From the NCBI GenBank assembly GCA_031761405.1, contig JASEVX010000007.1, forward strand, positions 36,522,849 to 36,586,848: 64,000 nucleotides of DNA. The letters run 5' to 3'. Below are positions 36,575 to 48,411 of this stretch, piece by piece. Origin of the DNA: Serripes groenlandicus. Taxonomy: Eukaryota > Mollusca > Bivalvia > Cardiida > Cardiidae. The notes beneath the pieces were generated by a model. That model searched no databases. It saw only the letters and a program-made list of their open reading frames with translations, and was not told the origin of the DNA. Position 1 is the first letter of the stretch. Each line of letters opens with the position of its first letter. The translations under genes were made by a program, and so were the position numbers.

Positions 36575-38160
36575 AACAAGAGGGCCACGAGGCCCTGGAA
36601 TTGCTCACCTGAGAATGGTCTATTTAAGACTTAACTCTTTCAGCGCCAATGGCAATATCATCAAGAAAAACTTTCTGACAAAATTTCAAGCTGCTCAAAT
36701 CAAAGATGCAATCTCTAGTGTTAACTAGATTGTTCCACAGGCGTCCGAATTTCTATCACAGCAAAACATGCCGAAAAAACCCTCAATACCTCGTTAAAAA
36801 ACTAAAAATGTCTCTCTATATTGTCTATACGCTTTGATAAAAATGATCGTAATAATACGGGGAATTCCGCACATGTTACTATAAATAGCCCCTCTATACG
36901 CCCATATAGTGTAATAATAAAGAGGTATTGAGTATTTTTTCCGCATTTTTTGCTGTGATAGAAATTCGGACGCCTGTGATTGTTCTACAATTTGGCCTAG
37001 TGACTTAGTTGTTGACCTGACATGACTCATATTCGAACTTACCTTAGATATCATCAAGACAAATATTCTGACAGGATTGTTCTTCAATTTGACCTAGTTT
37101 TTGACCCGACATGCGCTATATTCATACTTGGCCTAGATATCACTAAGACAAACATTCTGACGAAGTTTCAACATGCTCAAGCCAAAAATGTGGCTTCCAG
37201 AGTATTAACAAGATTTTCCTTAAATTTGGCCTAGTGACCTAGATTTTGCCAGGACATGACCCATGTTCAGCCTTGGTCTAGATATCATTACCACAAGCTT
37301 TCTGATAAAGTTTCAACATGCCCAAGTTTATAATGCGGCTTCAAGAGTGTTAACAAGATTTTCCTTAAATTTGACCTAGTGACCTAGTTTTTGACCCAAC
37401 ATCACCTATATTTGAACTTGACCTAGATATCATTCAGACAAACATTATGAAAATATTTCAAACTGCCGAAGCACAAAATACGGCCTCCAGAGTGTTAACA
37501 AGATTTTCCTTCAATTTGGCCTAGTGACCTAGTTTTTGCCCCGGCATAACCCATATTCGAACTTGGTCTAGATATCATTAAGATAAACATTCTGACCAAC
37601 TTTAAGCTGCTGAAGTGAAAAATGCGGCTTCTTCAAGATTTTCCTTAAATTTGGCCAAGTGACATAGATTTTGACAGGACATGACCCATATTCGAACAAC
37701 CTAGATATTATAATACAAACATTCTGACAAAATTTCAAACTGCTGAAGCAAAAATTGAGACCGCTAGAGTGTTAACAAGATTTTACTTCAATTTGGCCTA
37801 GTGACCTAGTTTTTTGACCCGACATGCGCTATATTCGAACTTGGCCTGATATCACTAAGACAATCATTCTGACAAAGTTTCAACATGCTCAAGCCAAAAA
37901 TGTGGCTTCCAGAGAGTTAACAAGATTTTCATTTAATTTGATCTAGTAACCTAGTTTGTGACCCCAAATGACCCAGTTTCAACCTTGGCCTAGATTTGAT
38001 AGAGATGTATGTTCTGATATTACTTTCATAATGATTGGGTGCAAAATGTAGCCTGTAGAGTGTTAACAAGCACAAATGTTGACGACGCACGACAGACGGA
38101 CGCCGGTCAAAATGTGATCACAATAGCTCACCTTGCACTTCGTGCACAGGTGAGCTAAAA
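36575..38160 (+). mobile_element. Tandem-core element, family C, copy 2
   Basis: 5' AACAAGAGGGCCACGAGGCC, tag GCTCACCTGAG, about eight units, GACGACGCACGACAGACGGA microsatellite, 3' hairpin CTTGCACTTCGTGCA and GGTGAGCTAAAA. A 241-bp inverted-repeat element (36737-36977) sits in its first unit. Confidence 0.9.
36737..36977. mobile_element. Inverted-repeat element (MITE), 9-bp target duplication, Mutator-like
   Basis: The termini ACAGGCGTCCGAATTTCTAT and their exact complement extend as a perfect repeat of about 30 bp, then imperfectly to ~65 bp. It is flanked by GATTGTTC(C/T) at 36728-36736 and 36978-36986. In other family C copies this site reads GATTGTTCTACAATTTGG once, confirming the empty site. 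Long inverted ends plus 9-bp duplication suggest the Mutator superfamily (inference). It encodes nothing. Confidence 0.88.
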
Positions 38161-38447
38161 AAAGTTATGGGATGATCTGATACTTTCCATGGATATTTCC
38201 AGAATTGTTCGGTCGAAATCCAGGAATGGGGCCATGGACACCAAGAGTATTCGGACAAATTCCAGTGTTTCTGCATCTTAAAATAAAATTCCTTGTTTTT
38301 TCCCATGGTTTTTCCATGGTTTCCCTGTATTTTCTGTGTATTTTGTCATAAGATTCCCCGGAAAATACACAGCAGTGAGTCCCAGTCTTTTAATACCTTG
38401 GACTGCTGGAACCGAATTTTATGAAGGCAGTGTCACCAGTATAGAGT
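38161..38447. other. Sequence rich in TTCCATGG-like words
   Basis: TTTCCATGG and TTTTCCCATGG recur here and again at 36480-36570 on the other side of family C copy 2. The element probably inserted in an older degenerate repeat. Confidence 0.45.
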
Positions 38448-38710
38448 CAGACAATATACATATGTATGAGAAATTCAAGGGGCCATAACTCATTTAGAAA
38501 TAATTCCAGTGCAACACGCCGACAATATGCACAACTAGACTTGGTATCAAGCATTCTTGTGAAGTTATATTGAATTCTGACCAAGGGTTGCTGAGAAATA
38601 GTGTTCACAAGAAATGTCCACAGACCAACAGACCGACAAACCGACTGACCGACCGACAAACGTGACACCTATATAGCCCCCATATACTATGACATTGTAT
38701 CTGGGGGTAT
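38448..38710 (+). mobile_element. Tandem-core type element, family E, copy 1, 5' truncated
   Basis: Starts ACAATATACATATGTATGAG, one core unit, then ACCGACAAACCGACTGACCG microsatellite, ATAGCCCCCATATACTATG and CTGGGGGTAT. Compared with 61556-61851 it lacks the ACTAG end, hairpin and tag. Confidence 0.85.
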
Positions 38711-38784
38711 AATGAATGATGCAGTCAAGCTCCATTACAAACCTCGTCACTACCCACTTAAGCTATTGCAGCTTCTAGATTGTT

Positions 38785-38990
38785 TTGCGTTTTAGGCCAT
38801 TTTCAACAACTGTTCAGTTGTATCAAGGCAAATTTCCTGTGTCAGTTACCAATACTACTGGTTATTTTATCTTGAAATCAGCTACTCAGTCATAATGGTA
38901 ACCCTACAATCCTGAGCACCAATACGGGAAAGTCATTACTACCATTTTTAAAGTCTTCGGTATGACCAGGCTCGGGATCAAACCAAAAAA
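38785..38990 (-). mobile_element. Decayed SINE
   Basis: TTTAGGCCATTTTCAACAAC, GTTCAGTTGTATCAAGGC at the tail side; GACCAGGCTCGGGATCAAAC at the head side resembles a B box complement. Confidence 0.5.
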
Positions 38991-39689
38991 AACAAAAACA
39001 AAGTTAACCATGGCAGTTTCCTAAATTGAACAGACTGTAAGAGCAGATTGTGTCATTTTACCATGCCTCCCCATAGGGACAGTTACAAATAACCCTTGGC
39101 CACAATGACCATAATTACTGGATCCTCGATCTCTGTTATTATTCTGCAACAAGGGACACTTCAGGAACATGTTAATCATACCTGTCAATATAGTTAAACA
39201 AGAATCAATGGCTTTTTTGGGGGTCATATGAGCCATGTAATAGGGAAAACAAACAATCCTGGTTTTGGGGAATAAACTTAGTCAACCATCCTTGTTTTTT
39301 AGTTGGGTTGACTTGTGAAGCAAATTAACTGTACAATTGCAATCAAAACAATTATAACAGTCACCAAGAAAAAGTGTGCGCACTGTAAAAAAGTTCACCA
39401 ATTCTTATTGAATACTCAAAATAGGCAAATGTCATGTGTGAATAACTTCCAAATTACGCGGTAACTGTTGAAAACATGCCTCTGGAAACACACATAGAGT
39501 TGACAAGATAACAGTTAATTAAGGGCCAAATTATATAAAATAGAGTATCAAATCATCTGTATATCAAACATCAAACACCAAATGTTTGTATTTCCGTAAA
39601 TTTGTCAAACACTAAGTTTAAATGAAAGTGATGAATTTCATTGTTGTCTCAAAGTCAAACATTCAATTGTCAAAATGTTCATCTTTAAA
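38991..39689. other. Unassigned interval
   Basis: No supported gene, repeat terminus or tandem unit. Confidence 0.35.
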
Positions 39690-40290
39690 ATGTGTGACCT
39701 CGACCTTCCATATACAGACCTGGGTCTTCATTTGACACGCTATCTGATCATGGTGTACATGTGTGCCAAGTTACTTGGGAATCCTATGCTGCATGGTTGA
39801 GATGTTGGTCTGACAAGGTAGCCCTATCAAACATTTCGACCTCTAAGGTACAGGCCTGGGTCTTGTGCCGCACATGTCACCTCATCATGGTGAATATGTG
39901 TGCCAAGTAACTTAGGAATCCTATGATGCATGGTTTCTCATTTTGACCTTTGATCTGTAAGTGTGACATTGACCTTTGAGGAACAGGCCTGGGTCTTATG
40001 CACAACATGCCACCTTTACATCGTGAACATGTGTGTCCAGTAACTGGAAAATCCTAGGATGCATGGTTGAGATGCTGGCCAGACAAGGTACAGTCCTATC
40101 AAACTACTCATTTTGACCTTTAACCTCTAAGTGTGATCTTGACATTTGAGGTACAGGCCTTGGTCTTGTGCACAACATGCCCCCTCATCATGGTGAATGT
40201 TTGTGCCAAGTTTCTTGGAAATCCTATGATGCATGGTTAAGATGCGAGCGGGACAAGATTCAGACAGACTCACGGACGCACACATGCATG
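39690..40290 (+). repeat. Tandem family F, about four ~140-bp units
   Basis: Units marked by GTGTG(C/T)CAAGT, CTTGG(G/A)AATCCTATG, ATGCATGGTT and ACAGGCCTGGGTCTT. It ends GACTCACGGACGCACACATG. No 5' ACWAG end seen; probably a truncated tandem-core element. Confidence 0.75.
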
Positions 40291-40660
40291 TTCATACACT
40301 GAACCTCCATTGTGATAGTTATGTTGAGCTCACAGCAAGTGAAAAAGTATAAATATGATTTTAAGAACTGCAAAGCATAGTGAATTATAGAGAAATAGCT
40401 TGCTTTTTAGCAACTTCACCTTTTTCCAGAATATTTATAAAGTTCTGCTGTTAAAGCAACAAAGATTATCTCTATCTGTAAAGGGGTGAATTTATAGTGC
40501 AAAGGTTATCCTTTAAGCATCAACAATTCATGAGAGATGTTGTTGAACACCATGCAGAAGTGATTTTTTTCAAGAAATGTAGGAAATTAAAACTTTTAGT
40601 ATGGCTTCTTTGCTTGCTCGTTACCTACTTAATATTTGTTAATAATGTCATTTGGGTCCT
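40291..40660. other. Unassigned AT-rich interval
   Basis: TTGCTTTTTAGCAACTTCACC near 40399 is a weak MITE centre; nothing else. Confidence 0.35.
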
Positions 40661-40855
40661 ATAACCCTTTCCAACTTGCAGACAAATGTTGATGCATTTG
40701 CAGTAGATGACAATGAACAATTTCTCCTTTTGCTAGAATTTGTTCTACTCTATTCAATAGTTATACTTCCATTTATTGAGATTTTCCATATTTTTGTCTA
40801 GATGTGAATTCAATGTTGTCTACTGCAGATTTTCTCTTCTGTGGGAAAGGCTTAA
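40661..40855 (+). mobile_element. TTAA-MITE, subfamily O, shortened
   Basis: ATAACCCTTTCCAACTTGC at left, GATTTTCTCTTCTGTGGG at right; right TTAA shared with the next copy. Confidence 0.75.
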
Positions 40856-41081
40856 CCCTTTCCCTCATACGACAATTCTGCAGCAGACGACTTTGAACAT
40901 ATTTTGTCAAAAAATAGAAAATCTCTATAATTGAATGAATAACCTATGACTAAAAGTGGTAAACATTGTGGCAAAGGGGGAAATTGCTCATTTTGAGCAA
41001 TTTCTTCTTTTGTCACTATGTTTACAAAAATACTTCTGCTGCAGAAGCTTTAAAAAGCATCTATATGATGGAAAGGGTTAA
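40852..41081 (-). mobile_element. TTAA-MITE, subfamily Y, full length
   Basis: 230 bp with TTAA both sides. Centre TTGCTCATTTTGAGCAA perfect; right arm TTCTGCTGCAGAAGCTTTAA diverged. Confidence 0.92.
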
Positions 41082-41373
41082 ACCATCAGGGGTTGTTACA
41101 ACTCTAACTTTGAAACCGTTAACATTCAATGCTTCTAAACGAGACACAGATTTTTATGCAGAACTTAAATGATATTGCAGGGAAAAGGAAAAATTGCTGG
41201 ATTTTTTAAACAAAATTTTATCCCTTTTCCTGTCCCTGGCACATGTATAGCCAAATGTAGAGGCCACAGAATCAATTTTGTTTGTCTTGTAAGAAAACAT
41301 AGATCAGCTAGAAACATAACTATAAAACTTCCAATTTCTTCTTTTCTCACAACATTTTCGTCCCTGTATGTAT

Positions 41374-41603
41374 TTAACCCTTTCCCACATACGACAATTC
41401 TGCAGCAGATGACTTTGAACGTATTTCGTCAAAAAATAGAAAATCTTTATAATTGAATGGATAACCTATGACTAAAAGAGGAAAACATTGTGGAAAAAGG
41501 AGAAATTGCTCGTTTTGAGCAATTTCTTCTTGTGTCACTATGTTTTCAAAAAGCCTTCTGCTGCAGAGGCGTCAGAAAGCGTCTATATGAGGGAAAGGGT
41601 TAA
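41374..41603 (-). mobile_element. TTAA-MITE, subfamily Y, full length
   Basis: 230 bp, TTAA both sides, CACATACGACAATTCTGCAG left (Y with an O-like CAC) and GAGGCGTCAGAAAGCGTC right. Confidence 0.92.
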
Positions 41604-41909
41604 AGCAGGCTACTCATATCAGGTAACCAGCTAGGTTAGAGACGGAATAAAATCCTAGAAATCCAGAATGATCTAAGACTATTCATATACAACAGAGTTG
41701 AGAGAGACTTCACTGATGATGTATTGTTTAATTACAGGCTGTATCAATCAATAAAATGATGTATTGTGGGACAATTTGATGGATATTGTCTTGGTCAGTC
41801 CCACAATGGACATGGGTCAGTCTATACCCGTTAATGATCATTATGGATGGCAAGTGGTTTCCATTATAAATGACAGAATAACTCCATTGCCCGATACTGA
41901 TGGTTTCAC
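41604..41909. other. Unassigned interval
   Basis: Contains GATGTATTGT twice (41717 and 41758) flanking a short segment; no gene. Confidence 0.35.
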
Positions 41910-42118
41910 TTGAACCTTTCCCAAATACAATAAATCTGCAGCAGAACTGTTTAAAAACATCTAGGCATAACTATAAAAATTCTCAATAAATGAAAGTATA
42001 TTTATCGAATGGAGTTGAAATTGTAGCAAAATTGGCAATTTTTCCATTTGCCACAATGTTATTAAATGTCATCTGCTGCCGATGCGTCAAAATGTAGCTG
42101 CAAGTGGGAAAGAGTTCA
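41910..42118 (-). mobile_element. TTAA-MITE, subfamily O
   Basis: TTGAACCTTTCCCAAATAC at left and GCTGCAAGTGGGAAAGAGTT at right; both TTAA mutated. Confidence 0.75.
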
Positions 42119-42212
42119 AACAGTTGCAACTATATATTGTTCAACATGTTTTTTTGCATTGAAGCCTTCAGTTTGCATTCATTATAGACTCTTCCAAATT
42201 CAAAATACTTGT

Positions 42213-42447
42213 TTAACCCTTTCCCTCCTATGACAGATCTGCAGCAGACAACTTTGAACATATTTTGTCAAAAAATAGAAAATCTCCATAATTGAATGGA
42301 TAACCTATGACTAAAAGTGCAAAACATTGTTGCAAAAGAAGAAAAGAAATTGCTTGTTTTGAGCAATTTGTTCTTTTGTCATTATGTTTTCAAAAAGCCG
42401 TCTGCTGCAGAGGCGTCAGTAAGCGTCTATATGAGGGAAAGGGTTAA
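42213..42447 (-). mobile_element. TTAA-MITE, subfamily Y, full length
   Basis: 235 bp; TTAA both sides. A small insertion (AGAAGAAAAGAAATTGC) lengthens the centre. Confidence 0.92.
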
Positions 42448-42854
42448 AAAAAATGTGGGAACTCAGAGACAAAGCAGAAGGCATTGTGTGAAAAGTCTTA
42501 CTTGTTCCTCATGATTATATTTTCCTTTTCCAACACTGTTTTCTGCAGCAGCCAAACCAAAAGTCATAATCTCTTAATGGAAATAAGAGTACGGTCAAAG
42601 TGCTAGCAGAATGCTACCAGTAAGTCTGTTACCTAATTAGTTGCTTAGAATAATTACTACTATAAACCAAGTTTATTGAGAGGCAAGACATTTCCTGCAT
42701 TGTTTGCAGAATTTCTTTTTCCCAAATTCATGAATACAGCAAAAAGTATACTCCTGAAAAAAATCGTTTCGCTATATTTTACATATTAGATATGTAATAT
42801 CTTAAACCAGTAGTAGGTCAATTGTGTACAGTGTAGATTTGATTGGTTGAAGTT
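42448..42854. other. Unassigned interval
   Basis: TTTTCTGCAGCAGCC at 42539 is a stray MITE motif; nothing else recognised. Confidence 0.35.
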
Positions 42855-43110
42855 AAATGTTGATTTCAACGGTACCTTAGTTAAATCACGACGGCCAGTT
42901 CACCTAATAATTGTTTCATGTCTTTCTCCCACAAATACTCCGAACAACATTCTTCCAAGGAAACTGACTACCTTCCCATGTAGACTATCAAGCCTCTAGT
43001 CATATTGACTCTTATCAATCATCGGAAAGAATGAATTACCACGTCAATGTTCGAACCAACGACCATTGACCAATTGTCACTGCTTTAGCTATCGCGGTTT
43101 CACGTGTGAA
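42855..43110 (-). mobile_element. Decayed SINE
   Basis: ATCACGACGGCCAGTTCACC, ACAAATACTCCGAACAACAT, CCAAGGAAACTGACTACCTT follow the complement of the SINE body in order; ATGTTCGAACCAACGACC is the B-box side. Confidence 0.65.
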
Positions 43111-43460
43111 CCAAATCAACCTGCACATTCTGTTGTTTCATTGGGCTGCTCAATTTATTATTTATTTTGATATTCTTAGAAGTGCATGGCTATGGACTTT
43201 TTCCTAATGGAAAGCTGGACAATGCCATTTTAAATACTCAGCATTGAAAGGGTTAAGCTATTTCTATGTTAGTAGAATAAATAGTCCAACAATTTAAACG
43301 AATTGAAATATTAAACCTCAATGTAAACCTCAAACAATAATTCAGTTTCAAACATCCTTGTTGAAGCCGTTTGCTTAGAAAAAATTATGAGAGAAAAAAG
43401 TGCAATCATTTGAAAAACTGAAAGCATAATTTTAGATATTGTCTTCATCTTGGGAATGGT
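43111..43460. other. Unassigned AT-rich interval
   Basis: GCTGGACAATGCCATTTTAAA, ending in AGCATTGAAAGGGTTAA near 43256, echoes 32710-32760 (GCTGAATTTTTCTTGTCCAG) in opposite orientation, perhaps another old repeat. Confidence 0.3.
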
Positions 43461-43677
43461 TCACCCTTTCCCACATGCAGTTACATTTTGACGTTACTGC
43501 AGCAGCCAACTTTTTTAGGATATTGAGTCTACTCATCATGAGCAATTTCTCCACTTGCCACAATGTTTTCACCTCCATTAAATAATTATACTTTCATTTA
43601 TAGTGATTTTTCATATTTTTGCATAGGTGTTTTCAAAGTTGACTGGTGGAGATTTGTTGTATGAGGGTAAGGGTTAA
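43461..43677 (+). mobile_element. TTAA-MITE, subfamily O
   Basis: CACCCTTTCCCACATGCAG left; GTATGAGGGTAAGGGTTAA right; centre ACTCATCATGAGCAA one-sided. Confidence 0.8.
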
Positions 43678-44107
43678 AGAAGACAATTGTATAACCATAT
43701 TAGGAGAAGGCGGAGAGTTAAATTGAGCCAAGATAATGGACACCATGCTGGTAGGAAGACACACTGTTTGATCTTTTCACAATACCTTATAATTTGTCCA
43801 TTCAACCAATGTCAACCGTTCCGCCACTTCAAAGTCACACGCCATCAGGTCAATGGTAGCTGCGTCACACCAAAATGAGATTGTTACCACACTCGAGTTT
43901 GGTCAAAACATCCTAGAAAAGAAGTATTTGGTAATTCTGTCAAATGTCAAGCAGACACAGTTTGACATGTTTGCAGAAGATGACTTCTGAGATGACTTCA
44001 AAATAAGAAATTGTTTTTTATAATGAGCTAATTCTTTAATGTCAGCATGTCACAAACTCTATTCACTTTCCTTTATGGAAATTTAATTCATGGCTGATTT
44101 AATCTGC
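43678..44107. other. Unassigned interval
   Basis: A 63-codon frame at 43687-43878 has no supporting features. CAGAAGATGACTTCTGAG near 43975 may be MITE debris. Confidence 0.3.
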
Positions 44108-44619
44108 TACCCTTTCCCACATACAAAAATCTGCAGCAGAGCAAAAATATGAAAAATCTCATTAATTTTTATTTTAAGAGCTGAATACATTAAACAAGTT
44201 AAGCTTAGTAACAAATAGAACTTAGAATGAATTTGAGACAATGGAATCTAAGTGACAAAAGAAGAAGAAAAGTGCATTTTTTGATTTCCCTCCATCATCA
44301 GAATAGAGAATGGGGACTGTGAACATGAATGCAGGTTTGTCCGGATCCACAAACAACAATGTACCCCCCTTTTTCATTTGGCCTAATTTCATTTCGACCA
44401 ATGGTTACTTAATTTGCATGTTTCCTTCTGGGACATCTAATTTGCATAATTGGCAACAATGAATAAAAAAGACTGGGGTAGTTCGACCACTAACTGACTA
44501 TTATAAAAATAATGCAAAGTGATAAAATTATGTTAATTCTATTGAACTTAACATTTTTGCATTCATTTCTTTTAGCTAATTTGCAGGCTTTAACTTTATC
44601 CCTAAAAAAAAATCAAATT
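44108..44619. other. MITE tip at 44109-44145, then unassigned sequence
   Basis: TACCCTTTCCCACATAC and AATCTGCAGCAGAGC mark the tip. The rest to 44619 shows no gene. Confidence 0.4.
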
Positions 44620-44660
44620 GTAATCCTTTCCCTAATACAACAAATCTGCAGTAGACAACT
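44620..44660 (-). repeat. Extra 41-bp MITE end in front of a full MITE
   Basis: TAATCCTTTCCCTAATAC to GCAGTAGACAACT, exactly 41 bp, precedes the complete copy at 44661. It has the same geometry as the nine-unit array at 2259-2625 but O-like sequence. Confidence 0.85.
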
Positions 44661-44897
44661 TTAACCCATTCCTTCATACGACAATTCTGCAGCAGACATC
44701 TTTGAACATATTTTGTCAAAAAATAGAAAATCTGTATAATTGAATGGATAACCTTTAAGTAATGACTAAAAGTGGAAAACATTGTGGCAGAAGGAGAAAC
44801 TGCTTGTTTTGAGCAATTCCTTCTTTTGTCACTATGTTTTAAATAATCCATCTGCTGCAGAGGTGTCAGAAAGCGTCTATATGAGGGAAAGGGTTAA
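44661..44897 (-). mobile_element. TTAA-MITE, subfamily Y, full length
   Basis: 237 bp with TTAA both sides; an inserted TAAGTA before ATGACTAAAAGTGG lengthens it. Confidence 0.9.
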
Positions 44898-45383
44898 AAA
44901 CCTTGAGGCTAAAAAAGGAACATCTTTATTAATAAAAATATTTTATTAATAAAATTGAAAACCTTGTAGCAAAGGGAGAAATGGCTCACTACATTTTCAA
45001 AACAGTGAAAGACAAGACATGGAAATTCCATGAAACCAGGTTTTCTATAATGGAAGGTGTTTGATTAAGAATTAATAGATCTGTCAAATCTTTTTGTTAA
45101 TAGTTAATCAAAGCTAGTAATTCAAGTAACAGGGAATATTTCTATTGATGAATAATCATAATTACTTTGTCAATTAAATATATCACAATTTTATCTAACA
45201 AATATCAGTTCAATACAGGCAATCGTGTGTTGATGGCCTCATTTATTAAGAACATATAATAGATAACAGATATTAAGCAACCTTTTGTTGTAAGCAGCCA
45301 CATTTTAGGATCCCTAATGCCAGGTTGATAATCAGTGATCTGCATTAACCCTTTACTTGATAGTAACGCGTTTATGCCTTTGC

Positions 45384-47252
45384 AAAAACAGACTAGATCC
45401 AGGCCCCGAGGTTATGAAACTTACTCAATTTGAGCATGTAATAGAAATATTGTTGTTGAAGTTAGATGCTTGAGTTACAAGTTTATGAAATATGCTCATT
45501 GCAAAATAGGGTGAAACTAGAGATTGCTTTTTTGAAAAAGCGCTTGTCTCCCCATTTGTGTGGTCGTAGGGGAGGAAAAGAAATGATGGAGATGAATTTT
45601 TTAGTTTTGGACTGGAGATGAAGCAACAGTGACAATCCTCAGTTATTGAGCGGAAACCATTTTTCAGCGGAGGGTTACCATGACCTTGGTCTTTGACCTA
45701 GTGACCTCAAAATCAATAGGGGTCATTTGCTGCAGGTGACCAACCTGCACACCAAGTATGAAATTCCTGGGCCCAAGCAATCTTCAGTTATTGAGCGGAT
45801 AACCATTTTTTCAGCCAAAGGTCATCGCAACCTTGACCTTTGACCTACTGACATCAAAATCAATAGGGGTCATCTACAGGTTAGAACCAAGCTGCACACC
45901 AAGTATGAAGTTCCTGGGTATAAGCGTTCTTGAGTTATTGAGTAAAACACATTTTTCAGCTGAAGGTTACCGTGACCTTCGACATTTGACCTTGTGACCT
46001 CAAAATCAAACAAATTCAATAAAGGTCATTTACTGGTTAGGACCAACCTGCACACCAGGTATGAAGTTCTTCAACATAAGCATTCTTTAGTTATTGAGAG
46101 GAAACCATTTTTCAGCTGAAGGTTACCATGACCTTGACCTTTAAGCTAGTGACCTCAAAATCAATAGGGGTCATCTACTGGTGGTGACCAACCTGCAAAC
46201 CAAGTATTAACTTCCATGGCCAAAGCATTCTACAGTTATAAAGCAAAAACAATGTTTCAGCTCATTGTCACTGTGACCTTTCAGCTCAAGGTCACTGTGA
46301 CCTTGACTTTGACCTCAAAATTAATAGGGTCTTCTACTGAGCATGGCCAACCTGCATACCAAGTATGGAGTTCCTCGGCCCAAGCGTTCTTCAGTTATTG
46401 AGCGGAAACCATTTTTTACCTCACAAGGTCACCATGACCTTGACCTTTGACCTTCTGACATCAAAATCGGAGTCATCTACTGGTCATGACCAACCTGCAT
46501 ACCAAGTATGAAGATCCTATGCCCAAGCGTTCTTCAGTTATTGAGCGGAAACAAGTGCGACTGATGTGACCTTGACCACTGTGACCTTGACCTAGTGACC
46601 TTAAAATTAATAGGGGTCATTTGCTGGTGGTGACCAACCTGCACATCAAGTATGAAGTGCCTGGGCCCAAGCAAAAACTATTTATCAGCTCATTGTCACT
46701 GTGACCTTTCAAGCTCATGGTCACTGTGACCTTGACTTTAGACGTACTGACCTCAAAATCAATAGGGGTCTTCTACTAGGCATGGCCAACCTGCATACCA
46801 AGTATGGAGTTCCTCAGCCAAAGCCCAAGAGTTCTTCAGTTATTGAGCGGAAACAAGTGTGACAGACGGAAGGACGAAAGGACAGAAGGACGGACGGAAC
46901 GGGCAAAAACAATATGTCACCCCCATGTAATGGGGGAGACATAATTACAAACCAACAATGAGAATAAAATCCATGTTTGGAGTTTGTCGCCATGGTTACG
47001 AAGCATTTCTAGTTTGAGCATGATGCTAAAGTTGAGCATGATGCTCAAACTAAAAAAGCTCTGTTAGCTTGAGGACAAAGTTTTGGGGGAAAAAAAATCT
47101 ACTTTTAGTTTGTAACTGAAATCTACTTTGCAACGAGCCAATTTCCTAGCCTTGTAATCTAAGTGTGTAACTACAATAGTAATAATTATGTTAACATGCT
47201 CAAATTGAGTAAGTTTCATGACCTCGGACCCAGATCAGACTGTTGCTCTGTT
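45384..47252. mobile_element. Long inverted-repeat element carrying family A copy 2
   Basis: The left arm 45384-45487 and right arm 47151-47252 are reverse complements along ACTTACTCAATTTGAGCATG, with CCGAGGT(T/C)ATGAAAC outside and T(T/A)ACAAG inside. Between the right arm and family A copy 2 lie GAGCATGATGCTAAAGTTGAG repeats that belong to neither. The simplest reading is an inverted-repeat element in which family A copy 2 inserted. Confidence 0.7.
45515..46945 (+). mobile_element. Tandem-core element, family A, copy 2
   Basis: AACTAGAGATTGC start with hairpin and CTTGTCTCCCC tag; end ACCCCCATGTAATGGGGGAG and ACAT. It matches copy 3 (56089-57614) unit by unit, including the AGGGGAGGAAAAGAAATGAT leader, so the two moved recently from a common source or were duplicated. 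Confidence 0.9.
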
Positions 47253-47283
47253 TGCTTATAGAATGTTATAGATTTGATTATTC

Positions 47284-48051
47284 ACAAAATAAATCATTTG
47301 AAAATATCTATATGCATGGTAAAGTTATGGTCTGAACAAAAAAAGTTCAAGTAAAGTATATTTTCTGTCACTGTGACCTTGACCTGGAAGCTAAAGACCT
47401 TGACCTGGAAGTTAAACACATAAATTGTGCATATGACACAGCGTCTTGATATGGTGTATATCTGTTCCAAGCTATTTGAAAATATCTCTATGGATGAAAA
47501 AGTTTTTGTCCGGACAAGAAAAGTTCAACTGATGTCTATTTGTTGTCACTGTGACCTTGACCTTGAAGCTACAGACAAAAGTTTTGCATGTGACACATCA
47601 TATTGATATAGTTCATATTTGTGCCAAGTTATTTGAAAATATCTCTAAATGGTCCGGACAAGAAAAGTTCAATTAGTCTATTTCTTATCACTGTGACCTT
47701 GACCTTGAATCTACAGATTTTTTTTTGTGCATTTGGCACATCGTCTTGATATAGTGCATGTTTGTTCCATGTTATTTGAAAATATCTCTATGCATGACAA
47801 AGTTATGGTCCGGACAAGAAAAGTTCAATTAAAGTCTATTTATTATCACTGTGACCTTGACCTTTAATCCACAGAATTATTGTTTGCATTTGGCACATCG
47901 TCTTCATATGGTGCATGTTTTTGCCAAGTTATTTGAAAATATCTCTATGCATGGCAAAGTTATGGTCCGGACAAGGAAAGTTGACGCCCGCCCGACCACC
48001 AGCCGACTTCGCCAAACTAATAACCAGATTTTTCCTTTGGAAAACCTGGTT
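47284..48051 (+). mobile_element. Tandem family G, 3' end present
   Basis: Five ~150-bp units marked by TTGAAAATATCTCTA, GGTCCGGACAAGAAAAGTTC, CACTGTGACCTTGACCTTGA and GGCACATCGTCTTGATAT. The 3' hairpin is AACCAGATTTTTCC with GGAAAACCTGGTT. The 5' end is missing. The terminal CGCCCGCCCGACC replaces the ACGG microsatellite. Confidence 0.83.
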
Positions 48052-48118
48052 AAAAAGTAGTAGAAATGGCTCATTACAGAAACACAGATTACTGAGGTTA
48101 TAAGTAACTGCTCATTAT

Positions 48119-48343
48119 TTAACCCTTTCCCATATACATCACATCTGCAGCAGACAACTTTCAAAACAATGAATGAATAATATGGAAACGCTCTACAAAT
48201 AAAATAACAATTATAAGTTACAAACATAGTGGCAAAAGCAGATATTGCTCAATATAAGCAGTTATTCCTTTTGCCTAATATATTTTCAAAAGTAGTGTGC
48301 TGCAGAGGCATCAGAAAGCGTATGTATATGGAAAAGGGGTAAG
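48119..48343 (-). mobile_element. TTAA-MITE, subfamily O
   Basis: TTAACCCTTTCCCATATAC left, ATGGAAAAGGGGTAAG right. Confidence 0.8.
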
Positions 48344-48411
48344 CAGTTTCTTCATTTTTCCATTATGTTTTCTTCTAATAACATTTGTATTCTTTTGTCT
48401 GGACCTCATTT

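Noticed and set aside
43687..43878. 63-codon frame as a small gene
   Set aside because: No conserved motif or exon context; length is within chance expectation.
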